This document shows, piece after piece, positions 52,081 through 62,246 of a DNA stretch of 64,000 nucleotides. The notes under the pieces are model-generated. The model was not told where the DNA came from. It saw only the letters and a list, made by a program, of their open reading frames with translations, and did no database searches. The first letter of the stretch is position 1; every line of letters begins with the position of its first letter. The stretch comes from Acanthococcus lagerstroemiae (Eukaryota; Arthropoda; Insecta; Hemiptera; Eriococcidae). The DNA lies in assembly GCA_031841125.1 (NCBI GenBank), contig CM063112.1:57341722-57405721 (forward strand), written 5' to 3'. The position numbers and the translations under genes are program-made.

Positions 52081-55059
52081 GATCCGGGTTCTGTACGGCA
52101 ATGTGAACCATGACAGACGTGCAACGGACCTCATACTCCACAATGCTGGGGTATGGGGTGCTAATGTCGTGGTAATCACAGAGCCGTACATTCCCCCATC
52201 CGGTCGACTCACGGCCGACGGGTGGATGGTGCACAGCAGCAGGCGGACAGCCGTTTTAGTCCACCGCGAACTGACGCACCACCCCGTCGATACAAGTAGG
52301 CAAGACCTAGTCCTTGTCCAGATTGCGGGCACAGCAATACTCGGAATGTACTGCTCCCCGAACGAAGACATCAATCCAAACCTGACGGCAGCTACGGAGC
52401 TCCTCGTCGCGCACAACGGGCCAACAGTGGTCGCAGGCGACTTTAACTGCCGCACTGTCTTGGTTCCAGGGTGCGTGACAAACCAGCGGGGCAGCCAGTT
52501 CGAAGACTTCCTTGCAGAGAACCGGCTGCTCCTAAAGAACTCCGCCGACCACACCTGGCGGAGAGGGGAGCTCTCCGGAGTCAACGACTATGTAGCCGCC
52601 CGGGGAGCGGTAGTGCGGGACTTTGAAGTACTTGACGCAGAGACCCTGTCAGACCACGCGTACATCGCATTCGACGTGTGGGGGGTCTTTAGTCTGGAGG
52701 AAAAGAAGTGCACAACCGATCCAGAAAAACTGTGCGCCGCAATCCGCGGATCGCGCATCGAACCCATCGGTGCTGTGACGGGGCCCGATGATATCGAACA
52801 GTATGTGCGGCAGCTAACGGAGCAGCTGAAGAGCTGCATGGAAGCAGCCAAAAAATTTCAGAAACCGAGCAGGGGACTACGATGGTGGACCGCCGAGCTC
52901 AGCCGACTAAAGGATATATTGAAGAAGACGCGTCGTCGGCTGAGCGCAGAACCCGATCCAGTGCGCCGGCTCATCCTGAAGGCGGCCAAAGATGAAATCA
53001 CAAGAGAATACCGCCTCAGGATGGGCAGAGCAAAGATGGAAGCCTGGAGGAGGTTCTGCAGTCAGAGGGATGCCTGGGGTAGACCCTACCAGACCCTGAA
53101 GAACCCCAGAGGAGACGGCATCCCTTTGCTAAGACGACCAGACGGCGGTCAATGCAGTACCCCTGCTGAGAACGCCGCACTGCTGTTGGAGACCAAGTTC
53201 CCCGCATTTGGAGGTGGAAATAGTGACGACGATCCAGCTCCAGCGATCCGCGAAGGTCCGGCCCCCAAGGTGACTGCTGGGGAAGTCAGGGCCCTCCTGA
53301 AGAAGTCAAAGAACCGCAAGGCGCCTGGCCCCGACGGGATCAACTATAAAACGCTCAAGGTGCTACACCAATGGCACCCGCGCGTGCTGCCAAGGCTTTT
53401 CACCGCCTGTCTCGCCGGCGGGCACTTCCCAATAGCGTGGCAGGGCGGTGAGGTAATCTTCATTCCCAAGCCTGGGAAAGACGGCAGCACCCCGGAGGGG
53501 TACAGGCCGATAACGTTATTGAGCAACTGCGGAAAACTTCTGGAGAAGGTCCTGAATGCGAGACTGACCCAGCACACTGAAGAAGAAGGAATCATCCACT
53601 CGCGGCAGTTCGGATTCAGGAAGCATCGAAGCACAGAGCATGCTGTCCGGACTGCGATGGGAATCATCTTAAGATCACGGGCGCAGAACAACTTTACGGC
53701 CGCTGTGTCCCTGGACATCAAGGGGGCATTCGATCACGCCCCCTGGCCGGGGATCCTGAGAGCGGTCGCTGCGTCCGGTGCGCCCGGGTACCTGTACCGT
53801 AGCGTGCGGAGTTATTTTGCCGCTAGGGAGGTTCAGTATGCAGGGATCGCCCGACATCTCGAACGGGGCTGTCCACAGGGTTCGGTGCTTGGGCCGACCC
53901 TGTGGAACCTATTATACAACTCCATGATCCGCCGACTACCGGGAGAAGCAGTGTGTTACGCAGACGACACACTGCTGGTGGTCGGCGGCAGCTCCGGGCC
54001 GTCGGTCAGCCTGAAGATCACCAAAGCCATAGAACACGTAGAGGCACTGCTGGCCGACACCGGCCTGGAGCTGAACACAGCCAAAACGGAGGTGCTCCTG
54101 TTTCGAGATGTCCCAACCACGGCGACGAACCTCCTAGGTGCAGGGACCCCAACGGAAGTTGTATACAAAGGCGCCATGATTCCCATGAGGAGGGAATTGA
54201 AGTACCTCGGCGTGATGCTTGATGCCGGGGGAAATTGGCTGCCCCATTTACGATACATTCGTGAACAATGCGAGAAGATACTACCCGTGCTGACGCAACT
54301 GTGTCAACGTACCTTCGAGTACAGTAACGAGGCCCGAAGGGTAATGGTCGCCGGCTGCATTTTCAGCAGATACTTCTACTGCAGCTCGTTGTACTACCAC
54401 CGAGTGCACGAGCTGCGGTATCAAGCAGAGTTAAATAAGATCAAGCGACGAAGCGACATCATCTGCAGCCGGCTGTACCGTACCGTCAGCACGGAAGGGG
54501 CGGCCGTGATCAACGCGATGCCCCCCTGGACCTGCTGATCCACGAAAGATCAGTTAAGTACTTGGTCAAGAGTGGGTTCAGGGTCGACAACTGGCGGCAT
54601 CTCCCGCGCGTTGATCCCTCCTTCAGCGAGTGGCCAAGTCAGCTCCACCAGGCGACCATCGACGAGTGGAACCGTCGATGGTGGGTCAACACGACGGTGG
54701 CGCAGTGGACACAGGTGCTGTTCCCAGACGTACGCGCCAGGATACAGCAGCAGGAAGAAGAAGACAACGAAATGAAGTCCATGGACTTCTTCCTGGCGCA
54801 GGCGGTTTCAGGCCATGGGTGCTTCGCATCCTACCTGCACCGCCGAAACCGCCGGGACAGTGACCAGTGCCCCTGCGGTGCTGGCCCGGAGACACCTCGA
54901 CATGTCTTTCGAGAGTGTATCCGGTGGGCTGACGGAAGGCCGGACATATGGACAAGGACCAGCCGTGAGCACCTGCGGTACATGCGGGGTGTAGTCAAGA
55001 GTTTATGGATTCTTGAAAACCCCACATTCCCCGCAGGTGACACAGACCGGACCGGATGA
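52067..55059 (+). pseudogene. ORF2 (endonuclease-reverse transcriptase) of element C, one single-base break
   Basis: Starts MATAKIRVLYGNVNHDRR, overlapping the end of ORF1 by 14 nt (+1 frame). The endonuclease shows VITEPYIPPSGR, VVAGDFNCRTV and LSDHAYIAF; the reverse transcriptase KAPGPDGINYKTLK, YRPITLLSNCGKLLE, VSLDIKGAFDHAPW, GCPQGSVLGPTLW and CYADDTLLV. The C-terminal zinc motif is CPCGAGPETPRHVFREC. The frame is lost at a C-run near 54522 (one C too few) and continues to 55059 in the next frame. Total about 997 residues, normal for the clade. A homopolymer sequencing error is a fair alternative to a real mutation. Confidence 0.9.
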
Positions 55060-55580
55060 GGTCGAAGAACCCGGAAGAGGGTGGGGGCAAACCCGAAGAG
55101 GCCAGAAGAGGTCGCCCCCCACCGTCGCCGTCGCCAAAGGAGGAGAAGAAACACCAAACTGCCGCCAATCACGGGCGGTGGGTTGCGTCCCCTGTAGGTG
55201 AGACCATAGTAAGTCGGGTGTCGAGACTATCTCCATCTCCTCCAGTACGAGAGGCAGGGCACGAACGGGGCGCAGCCCCCAACGTGGCAATTTTAGTATA
55301 TGTATAGAGAGAAGTATGTACGGCCCGCCTCCCCCATAAGGGGAGGTCCGGTTTGGCCATAAAAGAGTGATGCCGTGGAGTGTGAGGGGTCTCCTGTGAC
55401 ACCCGGTGATAAACCTTAGGGTAAAAGCCGGGCAAAGCAGGGGACCCCACTGTTAAAACAAACGCTGTACGTAACACTCAGGTAGGAACCTAATGTGTTT
55501 ATTACCCATATGTAATACACGGAGCCACCCGGGGTAAGTCCCGGGATTGGCCGCCCCGTCGGGTTAAAAAAAAAAAAAAA
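55060..55580 (+). other. 3' UTR and poly(A) tail of element C
   Basis: About 500 bp of GC-rich untranslated sequence ends in 15 A at 55566-55580. No canonical AATAAA signal is seen just upstream. Confidence 0.8.
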
Positions 55581-56400
55581 GGCTACCCCTGGAAAATTCA
55601 GTTATTAAGGGGCCGGGTAGGCAACCTGCAGCGACTTGTGATCTTGAAGATTATGGGTAATTATGTCATTTTATGCCTTTTAATGTCTTATTATGTCGGT
55701 TATGTCTTAAAACTTGAAGATCTTTTAGATTAGAACAGCACTACCTCCAGCTTCCTCAATGGCCACCCTCTCTTATCAAGGATTTCCTCCACCATGAGGA
55801 CCTCTCACCCACCACTACCCCCTGGGCTTCATCTCCCATCAAAGCCCCTGTCCTCACTATAGCGCTCCAACCCCCTTGAAGATCCCTGACCATCCACCCA
55901 GGAGCTCTCACAACCCTTCTCAACCATGAACCCCCTCCTGAGGGTAGGCTACCCCTGGAAAATTGAGCAATTAAGGGGCTGGGTAGGCAACCTGCAACGA
56001 ATTGTGATCTTGAAGATTATGGGTAATTATGTCATTTTATGTCTTTTTATGTCTTATTATGTCAGTTATGTCTTACAACTTGGAGATCTTTTATGCTAGA
56101 CCCGAGTATGTCCTTGAAAGTAGTTGATCTGCCCCTGCAATCTTCCAAGGGCTTTCCTCCCCCTTCAGGAGCTTCCTCCACAACCGCTACCCCTGGAAAA
56201 TTGAGTAATTAAGGGGCCGGGTAGGCAATCTGCAGCGACTTGTTATCTCAAAGATTATGGGTAATTATGTCATTTTATGTCTTTTTATGTCTTATTATGT
56301 CGGTTATGTCTTAAAACTTGGAGATCTTTTATATTAGAACAGATGATGTCCTTGAAAGTAGCTAATCTGCCCCTGCAATTTTTCGGATTTTTAGATAGGC
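55581..56400 (+). repeat. Modular repeat units (ctggaaaatt-ggcaacctgcag-ttatgtc)
   Basis: Three units begin ctacccctggaaaatt (55583, about 55950, about 56190). They continue gggtaggcaacctgcagcgacttgt or a variant, then a run of ttatgtc heptamers, then gatcttttat. The first two are separated by a piece of the C/T-rich repeat (55740-55945, matching 47815-48000). Inverse fragments occur at 57400-57450 and 62125-62245. This is the inner part of the repeat family at 46999 and 62247. Confidence 0.75.
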
Positions 56401-56490
56401 AACCCGCAGTGCTTTTTTTTCCCGCGGAGGTGGTGGCGGCGGCGGTGGCGGCGGCGGCGGCGGATTTTACTTTTTTAGTATATAGAGAGA
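56300..56490 (+). repeat. Left arm of a CGG-containing inverted repeat
   Basis: Runs from gatcttttatattagaacag through aatttttcggatttttagat and a (CGG)n tract (about 56424-56463) to attttacttttttagtatat. Its reverse complement is at 57335-57500 and, after the copia insertion, 62114-62215. The intervening 0.85 kb has no gene. Confidence 0.75.
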
Positions 56491-57334
56491 TATTGATGTT
56501 GATATAAACGGAATTTATAAAATATTGACATATTTACCTCGTTGATTGATTGAAAAAGGCGCGTTGAGCAATGAAAAAAAAATGTGTTCGAAAAAATAAA
56601 AAAATCGGCTGCGATTTCTGTCTGAGAAAAGAGTTAAAATAGGTGAATATTTGATTTTAAAAATTATTTTCTTGGCTGAACGCTTGTAACCCTATAAAAT
56701 AGTAGTAAAAAACTATGAAAATTGGTGTTTTTTGGTAGATAAATGAAGGATATTTCTGCTTAGAAATTTATGAAAATTTTATAATTGTGATTTTAGTAAA
56801 GATTTCGGGTATATTTCAATGAATTGTCCTGGTGTCCTAAACCTATGCCGGTACTATGAAATATACTGTACTTACCTTGGTAAAAATGATACGTTATTGA
56901 TTGGTGATTTCTGTCTGAGAAAAGGGATAATATTTCATTTTGAAAATTATTCTCTTGACTGCACGTTTATTGTGTCCCTTGTTAAACAGTAACAAAAAAC
57001 TATGATAACTACTTAGTGTTTTTTACAGGTTAAATAAAGGATAATTCTGGTTAGAAATTTATGAAAATTTTAGAATTGTGATTTTAGTAATGATTTAGTA
57101 TACATTTTAATGAGTTATGACTTTCAAGAGAAAAGACCTACTTTTTGCTTTAAAAATGGCTAAACATTTAATTTTGAAAATCATTTTAATGGCTGAACGC
57201 TTGTACCTCGATAAAATTGTAGGTAAAAACTATGAAAATTATAGTTCTTTAGTGTATAAATGAAGAATATTTCTGCTTAGGATTTTTTGAAAATTTTAGA
57301 ATTGTGATTTTAGTAAAGACTAGGGGGCTTTGAA
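56491..57334. other. AT-rich spacer between inverted-repeat arms
   Basis: Holds two or three diverged direct repeats of about 250 bp built on tttctgtctgagaaaag, cttgtaccct-ataaaat, aaactatgaaaatt and ggatatttctgcttagaaat. Non-coding. Confidence 0.55.
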
Positions 57335-57503
57335 AAAGGTAAAATCCGCCACCGCCGCCTCCAGGGGAAAAAAACGCACTGCGGGTTGCCTATCTAAAAA
57401 TCCGAAAAATTGCAGGGGCAGATCAGCTACTTTCAAGGACATACTAAAAAGGTAAAATCCGCCACCGCCGCCGCCGCCACCGCCGCCTCCGGGGGGAAAA
57501 ACG
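57335..57503 (-). repeat. Right arms of the CGG inverted repeat, interrupted by copia
   Basis: Two partial right arms lie in series. The first (57335-57447) includes cgcactgcgggttgcctatc and serves as the empty site for copia. The second (57448-57503) carries (CCG)n and is cut after aaacg by the copia element; it resumes at 62114. Confidence 0.75.
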
Positions 57504-57689
57504 TGTTGATATTATTTGTCTGTGGAATCGTGGAATCACGTTTGTTGATATCTAAGTCCTTTGTTCATGAAAACGTGTTAATTCTCCTTTTTTTCGTTCC
57601 ATCATTATTTTGTAATATAAGTATGTAAATAATAAACTTCGTTAACTAAATTCGGTGAGTTTCATAACCCGGCTCAAATTACTTGAAGA
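57504..57689 (+). repeat. Copia 5' LTR
   Basis: 186 bp, starts TGTTGATATT and ends ...acttgaaga. No difference from the 3' LTR was seen. Confidence 0.92.
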
Positions 57690-57704
57690 GGTTATGGGCC
57701 CAGA
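57690..57704 (+). other. Copia primer-binding site
   Basis: The sequence ggttatgggcccaga abuts the LTR. It is complementary to the anticodon-arm region of initiator tRNA-Met, the cleaved-tRNA primer used by Drosophila copia (established for that element, inferred here). Confidence 0.7.
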
Positions 57705-57768
57705 TAAAAATATCAGTTCTAAGCTTTATGCTTCCGTTCGTTACTGATCCCGTGAATCCTGTGAAGCG

Positions 57769-60700
57769 ATGAAGAAAACTCGAAATCGCCGTGGTGTTCA
57801 ATCTGAGCCTGAACAAGGTAATAATTCTAATGCTGAAAAATCCGAAAACGAATCGCCTGGTAACTCTGAAAATGAATCTTCTGCAAATGAATCGGAAGCT
57901 GATTCCGGTACTGCTACGCCCCGTACTCCTAGCTTTGCTGCGTCAGTACCCAAGTTCACAGGGAAGAACTTTGAAGATTTTTCCTTCGGTTTCCGACATG
58001 CGTTAACGTTACACAACCTAGACAGCACCTTAAAAGTCTCAAGTTCAGGCGATTACGACAAGCGGAAAAATTCGTTAGCCGTAATGTTGTATATGAAAAA
58101 TGTTGATCCGCAATTTTATACGTTTGTAAAAACTCACGAAAAATTTGGCGATGCGTGGAAAGCGCTAACGAAACAATATGGGCACTCCAGTCGGATGGAC
58201 CAATTGATAATTCGTGCGAAGTGGCAAAAATTAAAATTCGACAAATCTGGTTCATTAGAAGACCACTTCATCAAATTCGATAATATTGTAAATGAACTCC
58301 GTATGTCTGGTGCTGAGCCCTCAGAGTCCGAAATCTTGAATCAGTTTATCTTGTCCATGGGTGAAAATTTTGATTCTGTCATCGAATCTTTTGGCGACAT
58401 CGATGATGAGCTTACGTTAGAAGACATCAAACGACGATTCCTTCTCACGCAAACACGAAAATGTGCGGCTACCTCAGAGAAAAATGTCAGTAATATTCGT
58501 GATGCCAAAGCAGAGGCCACCGCTTTCCAAGTTCGTCAGCCCTACGGTCATAGTCGCAGTAATCATCGATTTGGTCGCGGTAATCATCGTTTCAGTCGCG
58601 GAAATTATCAAAGCAACGGTAATCGTGAGCAGCAGCCGAACTCCAGTCCAGTTCCTGAAAGTTATAGTGGTGCTAATAATCGTAATTCGAATTTGTTCTT
58701 TAATGGAAATTGCAATTATTGTCATAATTTTGGTCATCGTATCAGCGATTGCAGAAAGCGTTTGAAAAATCAGAATACTCATGTTAATCGTGCTCATGCC
58801 GCCGTGTCCGTAGATAAGTCGTCAGAATCTCGCGATAAACCCGTATCATTTATTGCCTGTTTTAAAGCCAACGACCTTAACGATACTCCGAAATATTCTG
58901 ATGAAAATGTAAATGTAAAATTCTTTCTAGATTCTTGCGCCAATCGTCATATTATCGCAGACGATAATTTATTTTCGAAGTTTATTGTATTAAAATCACC
59001 CATCTTCATTCAAGTTGCCAAAAGTAATGTTGGCTTTAATGTTACAAAAATTGGTACTATCGAATGTACGACAAACTTAGGCGTTTCGTGCTCGATTAAA
59101 AACGTTATGTATTCGTCCGAAGCCGCCGAAAATTTATTAAGCTTACGTATTCTTGATAAACTCGGCTTTGAAATGCGCATAAAAAACTCGACTGTAAATG
59201 TACTCGATCAATCCGGAAAACATATATTGTATGGCAAAGCTCTATCGCGTGACATATATGAAACCGCCTTAAATGTACAACCGTGCATGTCAGTAATGAT
59301 TACAGGTGTCGAAATCTTCGATCAAAACTTGTGGCACAAGCGTCTTTGTCACTTAAACGACTCATACGTGCAGAAAATGTTCGACAAAAAACTCGCTGAT
59401 GGCATGGAAAATGCTAAGCTACCCGAAATCTGCGAAGCCTGCGCTAAAGGAAAAGGCACGAGACAGTGGTTTGATGGAACTCGAAAACGCGCTACTTCAG
59501 TCCTTGACTTGGTACATACAGACGTCTGCGGTCCGGTTACTCCTGAGTCAAACGGAGGAAATAAGTATTTCGTTTCCTTTATTGATGATTTCTCACATTT
59601 TACCGTTATCTACCTAATTACGAAGAAAAGCGATGTTTTTGCAAAACTGAAAGATTACGTAAGTCAGTGTAAAACTCAGTTTAATAAGACCGTTAAAGCG
59701 TTTAGATGCGATCAAGGTGGAGAGTATACTTCCGACGAGTTGAAAAGTTTTTGTAGAACTAATGGTATCGATATTCAGTATACTCCACGTTACACGCCAG
59801 AATTGAACGGTGTTAGCGAACGCATGAACCGAACGCTTGTTGAAAAGGCAGTAACTATGATAGCTGACGCTAATTTTCCTCGAAGTCTGTGGGATGAAGC
59901 TCTCCGTACTGCAACCTACTGTTTAAATCGAAGTCCGACTGCCGCTATCGCCTGCGACAAAACGCCTGCAGAACTATGGTATGGTACCAAACCCTCGGTA
60001 CATAACTTACGAATTTTCGGCTGTACTGCATATGTTCACGTACCTAGAGAGCTACGGAAGAAACTTGACGAACATGCAGAGAAATGTGCGTTTGTTGGCT
60101 ACGGTCAAAACGGGTGGTACTTCTTCCACGAAGATTCTGGTCGTGTCATATATTCACGTGACGTCGTTTCCTGGAGAGAAAACGAAATGTATTTTTCCGG
60201 CACTGAAGCTCCTCAGCCCTCAACAGCTTTTGCGACAAATTACGTTAACGATGAACTTGTGAATTGTCTTCAATGTTACTTTACAGTGAGCGACCCTGGT
60301 ATAAACCTCGATTCAAAAACTTGGCGCGAAGCGATTTCAGCAGAATTAACCGCGATGGAGGATAACGATGTCTGGGAGTTGGTCGATGAAAGCCCTGTCA
60401 TCAAACCTATTTCGACAAAATGGGTCTATCGTATTAAAGATGACAACGGAAAACCCCTGTATAAAGCTCGTCTTGTCGCGCGTGGTTTTGAAAAAACAAG
60501 TACATCGTCTGATATTCGTGCTCCAGTCGCTAAATTGAGTACTTTCCGTATATTGTTATCGCTAGCTGTGAAGAGAAAATTAAGCATCTCTCAGTTCGAC
60601 GTCAAAAATGCGTTTCTCAATGGAGAACTTCAAGAACCTGTCTTCTTACACATTCCAGAACACTTTGTCGCATCTCCCGGTAAAGTTTTAAAACTAAAAA

Positions 60701-61785
60701 AGGCGATTTACGGTTTAAAAGAAGCTCCGTTTGTCTGGAATAAAAAGCTCGTCGAAGTCTTATCGAAAATTGGCCTTGTACAGTCAAAAAACGATCACTG
60801 TCTGTTTACGCTGAAGGAAGAAAACTACATCTGTTACGTTCTCGTTTATGTCGATGATATTCTGGTCGCCACCGATGATGAAAATTTACTTGAGCGTGTT
60901 AAATCCGAACTTCAGTTGAACTTCAAGATCAAGTCACTGGGTGAAGTAAAACAATTTCTCGGAATGACTGTTAATAAAAAAGACAATAGTTATGCGATTA
61001 ATCAGTCAAAGATGATTGAAGAAGTTGCCGAGAAATTTCGTGTTGTCGATTCAAAACCCGTGAAAACTCCGATTGAAGAAAAACTTCAAATCCGCGTTAA
61101 TGATGCCGACAAAATTACCGAACTTCCATTCAAAGAGCTACTTGGCAGTTTAATCTACATCATGATGGCGTCGAGACCAGACATCTGTTATGCGGTATCT
61201 TATTTCAGTCGTTTCCAAGACCGTGCAACTGATGAAACCTTTCATTATCTGATTCGAGTTTTACAGTATTTGTATCATACTCGTTTCCTATCGCTGAACT
61301 TTCAAGCTAAAAGTGATGACTCACTTTTAGGCTATGCCGATGCTGACTACGGAAATGATGTAAATGACAGAAAATCGATATCTGGTCATTTATTCCAAGT
61401 TTTTGGTGATACTATTTCCTGGTCTTCGAAGAAACAAAAAACCGTTGCACTTTCCAGTACCGAAGCTGAATTCCTGTCTACTTGCGGTGCTCTTTGTGAA
61501 TTATTACATCTGTCTTATTTACTCGAAGATATGTTAATTCCTATACCGAAACCGATTGTTTTATTCGAAGACAATCAACCTGCTATTAAATTGTTGCAAA
61601 ATTACGAAAATAATGCCCGTTGCAAGCAAATGTCAATTAAAGAAAATTTTATTGTGGATTATATTAAGAAGAGGGTTGTTGACGTCAAATATCTTCAGAC
61701 TGAATTAATGTTAGCTGATCTTTTTACCAAAGGTTTATCTAATACAAAATTTTCAGACTTTCGTAATCGTTTAAATATATTGTAA
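57769..61785 (+). CDS. Copia Gag-Pol polyprotein (1338 residues)
   Basis: A single frame in the copia domain order. Gag occupies about residues 1-340 with the zinc knuckle CNYCHNFGHRISDC near 315. The protease has LDSCANRHI near 388; the usual DSGA is DSCA here. Integrase: HKRLCHL with CEACAKGKG (about 520-560), then HTDVCGP, RCDQGGEY and GVSERMNRT as D, D, E (about 583, 645, 680). Reverse transcriptase: KWVYRIKDDNGKPLYKARLV, QFDVKNAFLNGEL and catalytic YVDDILV near 1026. RNase H: GYADADYGND, LSSTEAEFL and EDNQPAIKL. The length is close to that of Drosophila copia (about 1400). No stop or frameshift. The leader is only 79 nt. Confidence 0.95.
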   Translation: MKKTRNRRGVQSEPEQGNNSNAEKSENESPGNSENESSANESEADSGTATPRTPSFAASVPKFTGKNFEDFSFGFRHALTLHNLDSTLKVSSSGDYDKRKNSLAVMLYMKNVDPQFYTFVKTHEKFGDAWKALTKQYGHSSRMDQLIIRAKWQKLKFDKSGSLEDHFIKFDNIVNELRMSGAEPSESEILNQFILSMGENFDSVIESFGDIDDELTLEDIKRRFLLTQTRKCAATSEKNVSNIRDAKAEATAFQVRQPYGHSRSNHRFGRGNHRFSRGNYQSNGNREQQPNSSPVPESYSGANNRNSNLFFNGNCNYCHNFGHRISDCRKRLKNQNTHVNRAHAAVSVDKSSESRDKPVSFIACFKANDLNDTPKYSDENVNVKFFLDSCANRHIIADDNLFSKFIVLKSPIFIQVAKSNVGFNVTKIGTIECTTNLGVSCSIKNVMYSSEAAENLLSLRILDKLGFEMRIKNSTVNVLDQSGKHILYGKALSRDIYETALNVQPCMSVMITGVEIFDQNLWHKRLCHLNDSYVQKMFDKKLADGMENAKLPEICEACAKGKGTRQWFDGTRKRATSVLDLVHTDVCGPVTPESNGGNKYFVSFIDDFSHFTVIYLITKKSDVFAKLKDYVSQCKTQFNKTVKAFRCDQGGEYTSDELKSFCRTNGIDIQYTPRYTPELNGVSERMNRTLVEKAVTMIADANFPRSLWDEALRTATYCLNRSPTAAIACDKTPAELWYGTKPSVHNLRIFGCTAYVHVPRELRKKLDEHAEKCAFVGYGQNGWYFFHEDSGRVIYSRDVVSWRENEMYFSGTEAPQPSTAFATNYVNDELVNCLQCYFTVSDPGINLDSKTWREAISAELTAMEDNDVWELVDESPVIKPISTKWVYRIKDDNGKPLYKARLVARGFEKTSTSSDIRAPVAKLSTFRILLSLAVKRKLSISQFDVKNAFLNGELQEPVFLHIPEHFVASPGKVLKLKKAIYGLKEAPFVWNKKLVEVLSKIGLVQSKNDHCLFTLKEENYICYVLVYVDDILVATDDENLLERVKSELQLNFKIKSLGEVKQFLGMTVNKKDNSYAINQSKMIEEVAEKFRVVDSKPVKTPIEEKLQIRVNDADKITELPFKELLGSLIYIMMASRPDICYAVSYFSRFQDRATDETFHYLIRVLQYLYHTRFLSLNFQAKSDDSLLGYADADYGNDVNDRKSISGHLFQVFGDTISWSSKKQKTVALSSTEAEFLSTCGALCELLHLSYLLEDMLIPIPKPIVLFEDNQPAIKLLQNYENNARCKQMSIKENFIVDYIKKRVVDVKYLQTELMLADLFTKGLSNTKFSDFRNRLNIL

Positions 61786-61927
61786 TTCTTATTAGTCATA
61801 CGTATTTTTTTTTTTGTTTAATATTGTTTTTATTACTTGTTTAATCTCGCATTATTCCTATATTCTTTATTAATTGTTTTTTTTTTTTACTTTCATACAC
61901 TTGAAATAATGCTCCATTAGGGGCGGA
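61786..61927 (+). other. Copia 3' untranslated region and polypurine tract
   Basis: T-rich stretch ending in ccattaggggcgga just before the 3' LTR. The purine run at 61918-61927 is the likely plus-strand primer. Confidence 0.75.
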
Positions 61928-62113
61928 TGTTGATATTATTTGTCTGTGGAATCGTGGAATCACGTTTGTTGATATCTAAGTCCTTTGTTCATGAAAACGT
62001 GTTAATTCTCCTTTTTTTCGTTCCATCATTATTTTGTAATATAAGTATGTAAATAATAAACTTCGTTAACTAAATTCGGTGAGTTTCATAACCCGGCTCA
62101 AATTACTTGAAGA
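61928..62113 (+). repeat. Copia 3' LTR
   Basis: 186 bp, identical to the 5' LTR as far as I can read, followed by the duplicated aaacg at 62114-62118. Confidence 0.92.
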
Positions 62114-62246
62114 AAACGCACTGCGGGTTGCCTATCTAAAAATCCGAAAAATTGCAGGGGCAGATCAGCTACTTTCAAGGACATAATCTGTTCTAATATA
62201 ACAGATCTCTAAGTTTTAAGACATAACCGACATAAATAGACATAAC
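62114..62246 (-). repeat. Continuation of the inverted-repeat right arm after copia
   Basis: Reads cgcactgcgggttgcctatc, then the reverse complement of the module at 56300-56395, including gacataaccgacataaatagacataac, the inverse of the ttatgtc run. It leads straight into the second C/T-rich repeat copy. Confidence 0.75.

Larger units (their letters stand above)
48250..55580 (+). mobile_element. R1-clade non-LTR retrotransposon C, near full-length
   Basis: 7.33 kb, flanked by the direct repeat ggctaccc (48242-48249 and 55581-55588) and ending in 15 A (55566-55580). The empty site is seen in a related repeat at about 55947 (gtaggctacccctggaaaa). A long 5' leader with repeated short motifs precedes ORF1 and ORF2, which overlap by 14 nt. 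The ORF1 N-terminus is related to that of element A. The only coding defect I see is one missing base near 54522. Confidence 0.9.
57504..62113 (+). mobile_element. Ty1/copia LTR retrotransposon, apparently intact
   Basis: 4610 bp with 186-bp LTRs (57504-57689 and 61928-62113) that read identically, flanked by aaacg (57499-57503 and 62114-62118). One polyprotein frame fills the interior. The primer site begins directly at the LTR with ggttatgggcccag, which matches the half-tRNA-iMet primer site known for Drosophila copia. A short purine tract (aggggcgga) precedes the right LTR. Identical LTRs and an open frame suggest a very recent insertion. Confidence 0.95.
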
